Assembly: GCF_002257705.1 (NCBI RefSeq)
Contig: NZ_LSLK01000152.1
Coordinates: 124,001-188,000 of the forward strand
DNA: 64,000 nt
From: Sporomusa silvacetica DSM 10669
GTDB taxonomy: Bacteria > Bacillota > Negativicutes > Sporomusales > Sporomusaceae
Reading direction: 5' to 3'
This document shows, piece by piece, positions 27,364 to 36,741 of this stretch. The notes under the pieces were generated by a model. That model was not told the DNA's origin. It made no database searches and was given only the letters and a program-made list of their open reading frames with translations. Position 1 is the first letter of the stretch. The number at the start of each line of letters is the position of its first letter. A program made the translations under genes and the position numbers.

Positions 27364-28366
27364 TTATTTCGTCTCCTTTACCACGCGAAACAACGATTTC
27401 GCCTGATTCTTCGAGACGACGGATATTATTTACAATTTTCTGTTGAGCTTCTTCCACATCTCTTATGCGTACAGGACCCATATATTCGATTTCTTCCTTA
27501 AGCATTTCAGCAGCCCGTTTGGAAATATTCTTATAAACCTTATTAGCCACTTCACTTGCTGTTGCTTTTAGGGCCAATGCCAAGTCTTTATTATCAATTT
27601 CTCTAAGCACAAGCTGGAGTGATCTGTCGTCCAACAATACAATATCCTCGAAAACAAACATGCGTTTTTTGATTTCTTCTGCTAATTCAGGGTTTTGTAC
27701 TTCCATATTTTCAATAATGGTTCTCTCTGTAGTCCTGTCAACACGGTTAAGTATTTCAACAATGGAGTCTACACCACCAGCTGCTGTAAAGTCTTGAGTT
27801 ACCAAGGATGATAATTTGCGTTCAAGTATTCTTTCCACATCCCGAATAACATCAGGCGAGGTTCGATCCATTGTGGCAATCCGCCGTGCAACATCGACCT
27901 GCCGCTCTGGCGGCAATGCGGAAACAATGGCAGCAGATTGTTCTGGTTGGAGATAAGCCATGATCAACGCAATTGTTTGGGGATGTTCATTTTGGATAAA
28001 GTTAAGCAATTGACTTGGATCAGTTTTTCGTGCAAAGTCAAACGGACGAATTTGCAGACTAGTGGTTAGACGGTTAATAATCGATACTGCTTTATCAGAA
28101 CCTAGCGCTTTTTCCAAAATCTCACGCGCATAATCCAAACCACCGCTCGAAATATACTCTTTTGCTAAACACATTTGGTGAAACTCATTTAACACTTTAT
28201 CTTTTTGTTCTTGAGATAATTTACGTTGATTAGCAATTTCCAGCGTCAGCTTCTCAATTTCATCTTCCTTCATATGTTTTAGTACTTGGGCGGAGATGTC
28301 AGGCCCTAAAGCAATTAATAAGATTGCTGCTTTTTGCTTGCCTGTCACTTCATTTGACTGGTACAT
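27356..28366 (-). CDS. fliG: Flagellar motor switch protein FliG
   Basis: A 336-residue C-ring protein that contacts the stator. The FliG-N, middle (EHPQTIALIMAYLQPEQSAA) and C-terminal domains are all present; the C-terminal torque helix carries the charged residues in LVLREIDNKDLALALK. Length is normal. It lies between fliF and fliH. Confidence 0.97.
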   Translation of the reverse strand: MYQSNEVTGKQKAAILLIALGPDISAQVLKHMKEDEIEKLTLEIANQRKLSQEQKDKVLNEFHQMCLAKEYISSGGLDYAREILEKALGSDKAVSIINRLTTSLQIRPFDFARKTDPSQLLNFIQNEHPQTIALIMAYLQPEQSAAIVSALPPERQVDVARRIATMDRTSPDVIRDVERILERKLSSLVTQDFTAAGGVDSIVEILNRVDRTTERTIIENMEVQNPELAEEIKKRMFVFEDIVLLDDRSLQLVLREIDNKDLALALKATASEVANKVYKNISKRAAEMLKEEIEYMGPVRIRDVEEAQQKIVNNIRRLEESGEIVVSRGKGDEIIV

Positions 28367-28382
28367 AGCCTGGTGCCTCCCG

Positions 28383-29951
28383 TCATTCTTCTGCTAACCA
28401 AACCTTCAGAATCTGGGCCACATCTTCAGGGCGTGATTTGGCAAATTTCTCAACCGTACTTCTTTGTTCAGCCCGTTCTTTTTCCTGAGCATTCATTTCT
28501 TCTTGAGCAGCTTCTGTTTCATCCACGATAGGTTGCGCTTCAAGTGAAATAGCTTCCAGCAATTCTTCTTCTTCTTGCTCGCGACGGCGAGCATACCGTC
28601 GGTATAAATAGTATAGAATAGCACTAATAATAAGAACAGCAAGTCCAACTTTCAGCAAGAATAGCTGTTGCTGTTTGCTAGCATATTCTTCGTCTTCTTT
28701 GCGTTGTTTATCGGCCAATTCTGTGTTGAACTGTATTGGTTCAACAGCAATTGTATCTCCCCGGGTAGGATTAAGCCCAATAGCCGAAGCGACAGTTTTA
28801 TTTAAGCTTTCTTGCTGTGCTCGAGGCATTGATGCATCTACAAGTACTGCTACAGTTAGCCGCCTGATAGCACCAGGTGTACTTACTACTTTTTCCTTGG
28901 TTTCATTAATCTCGTAATTACGGGTTGCTTCTCGCTTTTCATAATTGGTTTGCGAATTATTATTATTATTAGTGACATAGCCCGGAATATTGGTTGTCGT
29001 TCCGGGAACACCCCCAGGAGCTGCAGCAGAATTTCCTTGATAACTCTCGTTAGTCTCCTGTGAACTACGGATAATACCTTTATCATCAACAACAGGCTCA
29101 AAAACCTGGCGATCTAGAGTGCGTTGGTCAAAGTTGAGTTCAACATTAACCCTGGCAGCAGCCTTGCCAATACCCAGAGTCTGATCAAGTAATGATTGTA
29201 CATTCTTTTGCAGGTCTTCCTGTATTTTTTTGGTCATTTCAAACTGAGTAATCGCCGCAGTGCCGGCCAGAGGTGGCGTCTCTGAATCTGATTGGTCATT
29301 TAAAACTCGTGCCAAACTATCGACAACAGTAATATTCTCCGGTTTTAACCCTTGCACACTATGGGCGACCAAATTAACGATTCCTTTGACTTGTTGCTGA
29401 TTCAATTTTGCATCTGGTTTAAGTTTAAGCATAATGGAAGCCGTAGCTGGTTTCTCTGTTTTTTTATAGAGACTATCCTCTGACATTACAATATGAACTC
29501 TGGCTTTTTCTACTTCTCCCATTTGTTCAATTGTTCGCGTCAGCTCTCCCTGAACGGCTTGCAAAAGTTGCACTTTATTCTGAAATTCTGTTGCGCCAAA
29601 CTTATTTTGTTCAAAAATTTCAAATCCTTTGTTTCCTCGTGGCAAACCCTGACCTGCTAGTTCCAACCTTAGCTTATGTACATCTTGGGCCGGGACTAAA
29701 ATGACAGTACCGTTACTGCCAGTTTGAACTTCATAACCAACCTTCATTTCCTTCAGTTTTGCAGTAACTTTAGCTGCATCTTCGGCTTCAAGCGTAGTAA
29801 ACAACGGTACATTGTCGGGGCGGCTTCCCCACCAGTAACTCCATGCGAGAATAGAAATAAATACAAATGCCACTGTACCAAAAATAATGTACTTATGTTT
29901 ATTATTCAATTTTTGCCAAAGACGCAGAGACTGTTCTTTCAAGTCAGTCAT
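28383..29951 (-). CDS. fliF: Flagellar MS-ring protein FliF
   Basis: A 522-residue MS-ring protein with membrane helices at about 22-42 and 430-450, the ring-building domains between (RGNKGFEIFEQNKFGATEFQ), and a cytoplasmic C-terminal tail ending EDVAQILKVWLAEE that binds FliG. It is the base of the basal body. ATG at 29951 with GGGTGGAG upstream. Confidence 0.97.
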   Translation of the reverse strand: MTDLKEQSLRLWQKLNNKHKYIIFGTVAFVFISILAWSYWWGSRPDNVPLFTTLEAEDAAKVTAKLKEMKVGYEVQTGSNGTVILVPAQDVHKLRLELAGQGLPRGNKGFEIFEQNKFGATEFQNKVQLLQAVQGELTRTIEQMGEVEKARVHIVMSEDSLYKKTEKPATASIMLKLKPDAKLNQQQVKGIVNLVAHSVQGLKPENITVVDSLARVLNDQSDSETPPLAGTAAITQFEMTKKIQEDLQKNVQSLLDQTLGIGKAAARVNVELNFDQRTLDRQVFEPVVDDKGIIRSSQETNESYQGNSAAAPGGVPGTTTNIPGYVTNNNNNSQTNYEKREATRNYEINETKEKVVSTPGAIRRLTVAVLVDASMPRAQQESLNKTVASAIGLNPTRGDTIAVEPIQFNTELADKQRKEDEEYASKQQQLFLLKVGLAVLIISAILYYLYRRYARRREQEEEELLEAISLEAQPIVDETEAAQEEMNAQEKERAEQRSTVEKFAKSRPEDVAQILKVWLAEE

Positions 29952-30042
29952 GTCTCCACCCTTTCAGTTACGGAAAAATAATCCAAATTAACACACGTTA
30001 TAGTTGTCTATTTGCCTATGCTGAATCATTTTCAATCAAGTA

Positions 30043-30339
30043 TTAAACTTGCATTCTCATTATTTCCTGATAAGCGTCGACAACTTTATTGCGAACCTGC
30101 ATCGTCAGTTGTAGGGCCACTGTCGCTTTCTCGGCAGCTATTGTAACTTCAGCTATATCCTGAATTTTGCCTGTAGCTAAATTTATTGACGCCTGGCTGG
30201 CTTCGTTTTGCAGCTGGTTTACATTGTTTAATGCTTCATCTAAAAATTCGCCAAAGGTTTTTTCAGGCTGTTTAGTACTTTCAGAGGTTTCAATTATCTT
30301 GCCAGTAATAGGCGCTAATTTTAAAGCTTCAATTTGCAT
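30043..30339 (-). CDS. fliE: Flagellar MS-ring/rod adaptor FliE
   Basis: A 98-residue protein ending in the family pattern VALQLTMQVRNKVVDAYQEI. It joins the rod to the MS ring. ATG at 30339 with AGGAGG upstream. A 91-base gap with no obvious signal separates it from fliF. Confidence 0.95.
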   Translation of the reverse strand: MQIEALKLAPITGKIIETSESTKQPEKTFGEFLDEALNNVNQLQNEASQASINLATGKIQDIAEVTIAAEKATVALQLTMQVRNKVVDAYQEIMRMQV

Positions 30340-30348
30340 TTATACCTC

Positions 30349-30792
30349 CTATTTCCCAATATCTAAGGCTTTCATGGCCATACTCTTGGCTGCATTCGCA
30401 GCAGTAACATTAGCCTCATAAGCTCTAGAAGCAGTAATCATATCCACCATTTCACTAACTATACTAATGTTAGGCATCTCCACATAGCCTTCCTTGTTAG
30501 CATCAGGGTGGTTAGGATCATACATAAGCTTAAATGGTGTCGTATCTTTTGTGATTCCGGTTACCCGAACACCATCACCTGTATCCATTTGTTGGGACAG
30601 CATCTGTCCAAAAGAAGCTTGTTCAGAGCGCGGTTCAAACACCACCATTTGTCGGCGATAAGGGCCACCTTCAGCAGTACGGGTAGTGTTCGCATTAGCT
30701 ATATTGTTAGAAATAACATCCATCCGTAGACGTTCAGCAGTCATACCAGAAGCGGAAGCGTCAATGGCCTGAAATAATCCCATAATACTCAT
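30349..30792 (-). CDS. flgC: Proximal rod protein FlgC
   Basis: A 147-residue rod protein with the N-terminal motif (AERLRMDVISNNIANANTTR) and the C-terminal helix (MVDMITASRAYEANVTAANA). The ATG at 30792 overlaps the flgB stop (ATGA); an ATG three codons later (30783) is a little better spaced from GGAGGG and could be used instead. Confidence 0.95.
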   Translation of the reverse strand: MSIMGLFQAIDASASGMTAERLRMDVISNNIANANTTRTAEGGPYRRQMVVFEPRSEQASFGQMLSQQMDTGDGVRVTGITKDTTPFKLMYDPNHPDANKEGYVEMPNISIVSEMVDMITASRAYEANVTAANAAKSMAMKALDIGK

Positions 30793-31205
30793 TTCCCTCC
30801 GTTAATTACAGATTTGAGATTAGAAAAATATTTATTAATTCGATCAGCAACTGCACTATAATAAATCGAGTTTTTTGCCAAGCCCGCCATTTCGCTATCA
30901 ATATCCACATTATTGTCATCATTACGAAAAGAAGTAGTAGTAATAGTATTTATCGTTGGTTCTACATCATTTATTCCGGTTGATTTTACTGGCAAATGAC
31001 GTTCATGAGTTCTGGCAATTGGAGCCTTTTCCGAACTACTCATCGCTAACTCCAACTGATTTTCAAAACTTACTTCACTCTTCTTAAACTTAGGAGTATT
31101 TACATTCGCTATATTATTGCTAATAACTTTGTGCCGTAATGAAGCGGCGCTTAACGCTTTTTCTAATACAGACACCTGCGATGACTGCAAGATTGAGTTA
31201 AGCAT
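30789..31205 (-). CDS. flgB: Proximal rod protein FlgB, first gene of the motility operon
   Basis: A 138-residue rod protein with the family motif (SLRHKVISNNIANVNTPKFK). ATG at 31205 with AAAGGAGGG upstream. It is the first flagellar gene after codY and its terminator, so the main fla/che promoter should lie in the 290 bases upstream. Confidence 0.95.
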   Translation of the reverse strand: MLNSILQSSQVSVLEKALSAASLRHKVISNNIANVNTPKFKKSEVSFENQLELAMSSSEKAPIARTHERHLPVKSTGINDVEPTINTITTTSFRNDDNNVDIDSEMAGLAKNSIYYSAVADRINKYFSNLKSVINGGK

Positions 31206-31498
31206 TTTGCCAGCCCTCCTTTAACTTGATCCAAACTAGTTACTATATGATTTTGTCAGTATAATTGGATATTATTTCTACAACTCAATATACTATTATT
31301 TCTACAAAATACGCGAAAATCCTCTAACTTTTTTGTGAAAAATGTTTGTTGATGCCTAACTCAGGACCTTCGGCCTATCCCGTCTACATAATACTCTCTA
31401 GGCCAAACTTTTCTATTGTCAATTAATGTCTAAATTGTTGTGTCGCTCAAAAATATTCGATTACTTTTCTCTTTTACTCCGGCATAATCAATGGAATT
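31206..31498 (-). promoter_or_regulatory. Upstream control region of the fla/che operon
   Basis: This AT-rich stretch between flgB and the codY terminator holds a perfect 14-bp direct repeat, minus-strand TTGTAGAAATAATA, at 31294-31307 and 31270-31283, with a 24-base period. A possible -10 (TATACT at 31258-31263) lacks a good -35 at normal spacing. The 15-mer at 31329-31343 (TTTTTTGTGAAAAAT) matches the CodY box consensus at 11 of 15 positions by hand count. In B. subtilis CodY represses the fla/che operon, and codY is the neighbour here. Promoter and operators are inferred. Confidence 0.5.
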
Positions 31499-31536
31499 TA
31501 AAAAAGATGACTCCTGCTCATTACAGGAATCATCTT
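31499..31536 (-). terminator. Rho-independent terminator after codY
   Basis: Minus-strand stem AAGATGATTCCTG pairs with CAGGAGTCATCTT (31524-31536 with 31504-31516, one mismatch) over a 7-base loop, followed by a U-run. It lies 77 bases downstream of the codY stop and isolates the codY block from the flagellar operon. Confidence 0.85.
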
Positions 31537-31612
31537 AGTAAAGCTACATAGTCTTTTTTACGTTCCTTACCAAAGGGTACCTATTACTCTCAAAAACTGG
31601 CTTTATTATGAA

Positions 31613-32386
31613 TTATTTTTTTAGTTTTTGCAATTCTTCTAATAATCGTTCGTTAAGAACTTTTATATATGTTCCTTTCATGCCAAGTGATTTGGATTCA
31701 ATCACACCTGCACTTTCAAACTTACGTAACGCATTGACTATTACAGAGCGAGTGATACCAACGCGGTCAGCAATTTTACTGGCAACCAACAATCCTTCAT
31801 TGCCTTCTAGTTCGCTTAATATATGCATAACTGCTTCTAATTCTGAATAAGATAATGTTCCCAGCGCTACTTGCACAGTAGCCTTTTTTCTAGCTTCTTC
31901 CTCAATTTTTTCACTGCGGTCTCTAAGCATTTCCATGCCAACAACTGTTCCACCATATTCAGCCAATATTAAATCATCATCAACAAATTCAACACTAAAT
32001 TTAGCTACAATTAATGTTCCTATACGTTCCCCTACGCCATGGATAGGAACAATGGTAGTAAATTTATCGTTAAATAAGCAATTGGTTTCTGCACTAAAAC
32101 TACATAATCCGCCTTCCAAACGAAGGTTGGGGGATGTCTGCTCAATCTTGCGCAACCATGCTACATACCGTTCAGGAAACTGTCCCGTTTTAAGCACTAT
32201 ATCCCGCATAAGATCACACTCAAAATCATCAAGTAATGCATATCCCAAAATACTACCATCTTTGTTAACAATATAGACATTAGCCGCCATAACATTGCTA
32301 AGCACTGTCGAAACTTCGCTATATTCTACTTTTTCTGATTTCTGGAGCAATTTATTAATAGTACGTGTACGTTCTAATAATGACAT
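31613..32386 (-). CDS. codY: Global transcriptional repressor CodY
   Basis: A 257-residue CodY: N-terminal GAF domain that senses branched-chain amino acids, and a C-terminal winged HTH (VASKIADRVGITRSVIVNAL). It represses amino-acid, nutrient and often motility genes when nutrients are plentiful; GTP is a second effector in some species. It lies at the end of xerC-hslV-hslU-codY, exactly the Bacillus cod operon order. ATG at 32386 with AAAGGTGGG upstream. Confidence 0.96.
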   Translation of the reverse strand: MSLLERTRTINKLLQKSEKVEYSEVSTVLSNVMAANVYIVNKDGSILGYALLDDFECDLMRDIVLKTGQFPERYVAWLRKIEQTSPNLRLEGGLCSFSAETNCLFNDKFTTIVPIHGVGERIGTLIVAKFSVEFVDDDLILAEYGGTVVGMEMLRDRSEKIEEEARKKATVQVALGTLSYSELEAVMHILSELEGNEGLLVASKIADRVGITRSVIVNALRKFESAGVIESKSLGMKGTYIKVLNERLLEELQKLKK

Positions 32387-32422
32387 TTACTATTCCCACC
32401 TTTCATAATGTGAAACAAAAAA

Positions 32423-33826
32423 CTATAGAATGTAATGACTTAGATCTTGATTTATAACTATATGATCTAATTTTGATTTTACATATTCACGATTAATAAC
32501 GACCTGCTTTTCAGCAACATCAGGCGCATCAAAGGCTAGATCTTCCAAAAGTTTTTCTAAAATAGTGTGTAGTCGCCGGGCACCAATGTTTTCAGTCTGG
32601 CTATTCACTCTACAAGCGATATCCGCCAATTCATCAATAGCGTCCTCTGTAAACTCAACTTTTACATCTTCGGTTTCCAATAGGCAAATATATTGTTTGA
32701 TAAGCGCATTAGCCGGTTCAGTCAGTATTTGCCGAAAATCTTCTTTGGATAGATTAGTAAGTTCAACCCTAATGGGAAAACGTCCCTGCAGCTCTGGAAT
32801 CAAGTCAGAAGGCTTAGAAACATGGAACGCACCTGCGGCAATAAACAAAACATGATCAGTTTTTACAGGGCCATATTTAGTCACAATCGTAGAGCCCTCA
32901 ACAATCGGCAAGATATCACGTTGAACACCCTCGCGGGAAACATCAGGTCCTGAACTTTGACCTCTGCCAGAAATCTTATCAATTTCATCCAAAAAGATAA
33001 TCCCATAGTTTTCGGCTACATCAATAGCGCAAGTAATCACTTCATCCATATCAATCAACTTTTGTGCTTCTTCTTGCGTAAAAATTTTTCGGGCGTTGGC
33101 TACTGTTACTTTACGTTTCTTTTGTTTCTTTGGTAGTAAATTACCAAGCATATCTTGTATATTCATGCCCATTTCTTCAATTCCAGTCCCAGCAAACATT
33201 CCCATCACTGGTTGGGCACCATCTTCTACTGTAATTTCAAGCAATTCTTCTTCAAGTTCACCATTAAGCAAGCGTTTACGCCACCATTCACGACCTGTGT
33301 TTACTACTTGCGGCTCTGCTTCTACTTCTGGTGGTTTATCTTGACTTGTTCCGATCCCCCCGGAGAACAACATTTCAAATGGGTTTCGTGACGATTCTTT
33401 TTTGGCCGGTGGAACAAATTGATCAAGAATGCGCTCCTCTGCCAATTCCTTGGCCTTATCATTAACTTCCAGCATCTTCTGGTGTTTAACCATGCGAATG
33501 GATGTTTCAACTAAATCACGCACCATGGATTCGACATCACGACCAACATAGCCTATTTCTGTAAACTTAGTTGCTTCTACTTTGACAAAAGGCGCGTTAA
33601 CAAGTTTGGCTAAGCGGCGGGCAATTTCAGTTTTACCAACTCCTGTAGGACCAATCATCAAAATATTCTTAGGGATAATTTCTTCTTTAAGTTCTGCAGG
33701 CAGTTTCTTACTACGCCAGCGATTTCTAAGTGCCACAGCTACTGATTTTTTTGCTTGCTGCTGACCAATTATATAGTTATTCAATTCCTTGACTATTTCT
33801 TTTGGCGTAAGTTCCAGCAAAATCAT
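32423..33826 (-). CDS. hslU: ATP-dependent protease ATPase subunit HslU (ClpY)
   Basis: A 467-residue AAA+ unfoldase of the HslUV protease. Walker A is MIGPTGVGKTEIARRLAKL, Walker B is IIFLDEIDKI; the inserted I domain (about 110-245) and the C-terminal tail (HYIL) that docks into HslV are present. The ATG at 33826 directly follows an AAAGGGGGG site; a TTG two codons in (33820) has better spacing and may be the real start. Confidence 0.95.
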   Translation of the reverse strand: MILLELTPKEIVKELNNYIIGQQQAKKSVAVALRNRWRSKKLPAELKEEIIPKNILMIGPTGVGKTEIARRLAKLVNAPFVKVEATKFTEIGYVGRDVESMVRDLVETSIRMVKHQKMLEVNDKAKELAEERILDQFVPPAKKESSRNPFEMLFSGGIGTSQDKPPEVEAEPQVVNTGREWWRKRLLNGELEEELLEITVEDGAQPVMGMFAGTGIEEMGMNIQDMLGNLLPKKQKKRKVTVANARKIFTQEEAQKLIDMDEVITCAIDVAENYGIIFLDEIDKISGRGQSSGPDVSREGVQRDILPIVEGSTIVTKYGPVKTDHVLFIAAGAFHVSKPSDLIPELQGRFPIRVELTNLSKEDFRQILTEPANALIKQYICLLETEDVKVEFTEDAIDELADIACRVNSQTENIGARRLHTILEKLLEDLAFDAPDVAEKQVVINREYVKSKLDHIVINQDLSHYIL

Positions 33827-33841
33827 CCCCCCTTTTTTTCT

Positions 33842-34372
33842 TTATAACTCTTCGACCGTAATATGGTCATTCGTATACACACAAATGTTGGAAGCAATTT
33901 CGAGTGCCGTGCGCACAATATCGGCGGCACATAATGGAGAATGCTGTACTAAAGCTCTGGCAGCAGCAAGTGCATAAGGTCCGCCAGAACCAATCGCAGT
34001 AACGCCGTCGTCTGGTTCAATTACTTCGCCATTACCAGATATAATAAGCAGATGGTTATCATCAATTACAATGAGCAGCGCTTCCAGTCGTCTTAGCACT
34101 CTGTCAAGACGCCATTCTTTCGCAAGTTCGACAGCTGCTCTCATCATATTGCCATTAAACTCTTCCAATTTTCCTTCAAACTTCTCAAATAGCGTAAATG
34201 CATCAGCTACTGAACCGGCAAATCCAGCCAATACTTTACCATGATATAATCGGCGGACTTTTTTGGCATTGTGTTTCATTATTGTGTTTTGACCAAAGGT
34301 AACTTGTCCGTCACCGGCAATAGCTGTCTTCCCTTGATGGCGAACAGCAACAATCGTTGTGGCATGAAACAT
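33842..34372 (-). CDS. hslV: ATP-dependent protease peptidase subunit HslV (ClpQ)
   Basis: A 176-residue proteasome-like peptidase. The N-terminus is MFHATTIVAVRHQGKTAIAG, so the catalytic threonine is exposed after removal of a short propeptide, as in other Firmicute HslV/ClpQ proteins. The open frame runs eight codons further upstream, but these contain the GGGAGGTGAT ribosome site, so the ATG at 34372 is chosen. It partners with HslU, encoded immediately downstream. Confidence 0.94.
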   Translation of the reverse strand: MFHATTIVAVRHQGKTAIAGDGQVTFGQNTIMKHNAKKVRRLYHGKVLAGFAGSVADAFTLFEKFEGKLEEFNGNMMRAAVELAKEWRLDRVLRRLEALLIVIDDNHLLIISGNGEVIEPDDGVTAIGSGGPYALAAARALVQHSPLCAADIVRTALEIASNICVYTNDHITVEEL

Positions 34373-34392
34373 GATATCACCTCCCAGGAAAA

Positions 34393-35340
34393 TCAAGCAC
34401 GCGGATGAAATTTCCTGTAATTTGCTTTGAGTCTTTCGGTAGTTACATGAGTGTAAAGCTGGGTAGTAGATAAATTAACATGACCTAAAAGTTCCTGAAC
34501 AGTCCTTAGGTCAGCACCATTGTCTAATAGATGGGTCGCAAAAGTGTGACGAAGGGTATGTGGACTGACGTTTTTTTTAATTGCCATTGCCTCAACATAT
34601 TTATCAACAATTCTTCGAACGCTCCTGTCAGTGAGTGGTCCTCCCCGACTATTTACAAATACATAGTTATGAACCTTATCTATTTGATGGCCATATTCCC
34701 CCGGGTTCGCACATAACTTAGGGCGTGGATTAGCCAGATAAAGTTCCAAAACTTCAACCGCCGTCCGTCCCATCAAAACAATTCGCTGTTTAGCACCCTT
34801 ACCAGATACAACAATTGCACGTCCAGAGAAATCAATATCTGGCAGAGTAATTCCGGTAAGCTCACTGACCCGTATCCCTGTTGCATATAGCATTTCCAAT
34901 ACCGCTTTATCACGAATTCCTAGCGAGCTGTTGTCGGGTAAAGTGATTAGTTCACGAATTTCGTTTATGTCAAGAAAAACGGGCAATTTTTTTTCCAGTT
35001 TTGGTGTTCTAACCGCTTTACAGGGATTTTCTTTTAAAACATTTTCCCGGCATAAAAATCTGAAAAACGACCTAAGCGCCGCAATCCGTCGCATAATGGT
35101 CGCTTTGGCATACTGTTTTGATTTTAAGAAAGCCAGATAACTGCGGATTATAAGCGGATTGATATCAACAAACAGCGCCACACCACTATCCTGGTTATCC
35201 ACAAATTCTACAAACTGCCAAATGTCACGTTGATAGTTATGAATAGTATGTTGAGAAGCATTTTTTTCAAGTTTTAGGTATAAGACAAACTTCTCTACTA
35301 ATTGGGCAACGCCATCAAATGCTTCGCCTTTTGAGAACAT
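34393..35340 (-). CDS. xerC: Tyrosine recombinase XerC (CodV)
   Basis: A 315-residue XerC-type recombinase that resolves chromosome dimers at dif with XerD. The core-binding N-terminal SAM-like domain is followed by the catalytic set: R in YATGIRVSELTG, HxxR in SPHTLRHTFATHLL, H in ELLGHVNLSTT and the nucleophile Tyr in TQLYTHV. The codV-clpQ-clpY-codY order supports a housekeeping XerC rather than a phage integrase. No strong ribosome site precedes the ATG. Confidence 0.94.
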   Translation of the reverse strand: MFSKGEAFDGVAQLVEKFVLYLKLEKNASQHTIHNYQRDIWQFVEFVDNQDSGVALFVDINPLIIRSYLAFLKSKQYAKATIMRRIAALRSFFRFLCRENVLKENPCKAVRTPKLEKKLPVFLDINEIRELITLPDNSSLGIRDKAVLEMLYATGIRVSELTGITLPDIDFSGRAIVVSGKGAKQRIVLMGRTAVEVLELYLANPRPKLCANPGEYGHQIDKVHNYVFVNSRGGPLTDRSVRRIVDKYVEAMAIKKNVSPHTLRHTFATHLLDNGADLRTVQELLGHVNLSTTQLYTHVTTERLKANYRKFHPRA

Positions 35341-35445
35341 TTTTTATCATTCTTTCCGACAATATTTACTCTTGTGCTATTCTGGCGGAAATTACTATTA
35401 TACTAACATACTTGAAACAATTCCGCAATATTATTGTCATATTAT

Positions 35446-36741
35446 TCAAATAAATTCTCGTAATGCCGCTAATGCTCTGTTGGCAATGGTTTGATTTTTG
35501 ACCTTCTTATCTTTAATCTTATGCTCTAGTGGCGGAAGCAGACCAAAATTTATATTCATTGGTTGAAAATGTGTCGGATCAGCTTGTGTAATGTAATGAC
35601 ACAAAGCGCCATGGGCAGTTTGCTCGGGAAATACCTGCATTTCAAGTCCTTGTATCAATCTACGGGCATTAATTCCAGCTACTAGACCGCTTGCTGCTGA
35701 TTCAACATAGCCTTCAACACCAGTAATTTGACCGGCAAAGAATACTTGCGGCTGCTCTTTCATTTGTAATGTAGGCAGCAAAATCTGCGGTGAGTTAATA
35801 AAAGTATTCCGATGCATTACCCCATAGCGGACAAAATCTGCATTCTCCAAACCGGGAATAAGTCTGAAGACACGCTGCTGTTCAGGCCATTGTAGATGGG
35901 TTTGAAAACCAACCATATTATAAAGTGTTGCCGAACGGTTGTCTTGCCTTAGTTGGACTACAGCATACGGCATTTCACCGGTCTCTGGATGCCGTAAGCC
36001 AACAGGTTTCATTGGGCCAAAGCGCATGGTATCAATCCCGCGGGCAGCCATTGTCTCTATCGGCATACACCCTTCGAAAACTACTATCTTTTCAAAGTCT
36101 TTGACTGGTGCGGTCTGAGCACAGGTAATTTCCTGCCAAAACAGTTCATATTGTTCTTTGGTCATGGGGCTATTTAGATAATCGTCGTCCCCTTTGCCAT
36201 AGCGAGAAGCCCGGTAAATTATATTCATATTAAGTGAATCAGCGGTAACGATAGGCGCCGCCGCATCATAAAAATAGAGATATTCATTGCCAGTAAGACC
36301 CGCAATAGCAGTGGATAAGCCGGGAGAAGTAAGTGGCCCAGTCGCAATAATTAAGGGACGATCAGCAGGAACTTCCAGAACTTCAGTAAAGTTAACCGAT
36401 ATCCGTGGATGATTGCATAGTGTATTGGTAATCATCTCACTAAAATCATTGCGGTCGACTGCCAACGCCCCGCCTGCGGGTACACAGTGAGCATCAGCCG
36501 CTTTCATAATTAATGAATTTAGTGTTCTCATTTCCTCTTTTAAAAGGCCTACCGCGTTTTCTATTGCGGCCCCTCTAAGCGAGTTGCTGCATACTAGTTC
36601 AGCAAATAAAGCGGTATGATGAGCCGGCGTCATCACCTTAGGACGCATTTCATATAAGTCCACATTAATCCCGGCTTCGGCCAGTTGCCACGCAGCCTCA
36701 CTGCCAGCCAAGCCAGCTCCTAGTATAGTGACTTTATCCAT
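35446..36741 (-). CDS. trmFO: tRNA m5U54 methyltransferase TrmFO (folate-dependent)
   Basis: A 431-residue flavoprotein (formerly Gid) that makes ribothymidine at tRNA position 54 using methylenetetrahydrofolate and FAD. The dinucleotide-binding motif is at the N-terminus (ILGAGLAGSEAAWQLAEAG) and family segments ELVCSNSLRGAAIENAVGLL and QITGVEGYVESAASGLVAGI are present. The ATG overlaps the topA stop by eight bases. Topa-trmFO-xerC is a conserved Firmicute order. Confidence 0.96.
   Translation of the reverse strand: MDKVTILGAGLAGSEAAWQLAEAGINVDLYEMRPKVMTPAHHTALFAELVCSNSLRGAAIENAVGLLKEEMRTLNSLIMKAADAHCVPAGGALAVDRNDFSEMITNTLCNHPRISVNFTEVLEVPADRPLIIATGPLTSPGLSTAIAGLTGNEYLYFYDAAAPIVTADSLNMNIIYRASRYGKGDDDYLNSPMTKEQYELFWQEITCAQTAPVKDFEKIVVFEGCMPIETMAARGIDTMRFGPMKPVGLRHPETGEMPYAVVQLRQDNRSATLYNMVGFQTHLQWPEQQRVFRLIPGLENADFVRYGVMHRNTFINSPQILLPTLQMKEQPQVFFAGQITGVEGYVESAASGLVAGINARRLIQGLEMQVFPEQTAHGALCHYITQADPTHFQPMNINFGLLPPLEHKIKDKKVKNQTIANRALAALREFI

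Noticed and set aside
34393..35340. Tyrosine recombinase considered as a prophage or island integrase.
   Set aside because: It sits in the conserved codV-clpQ-clpY-codY order and has XerC features; no attachment site or phage genes nearby.
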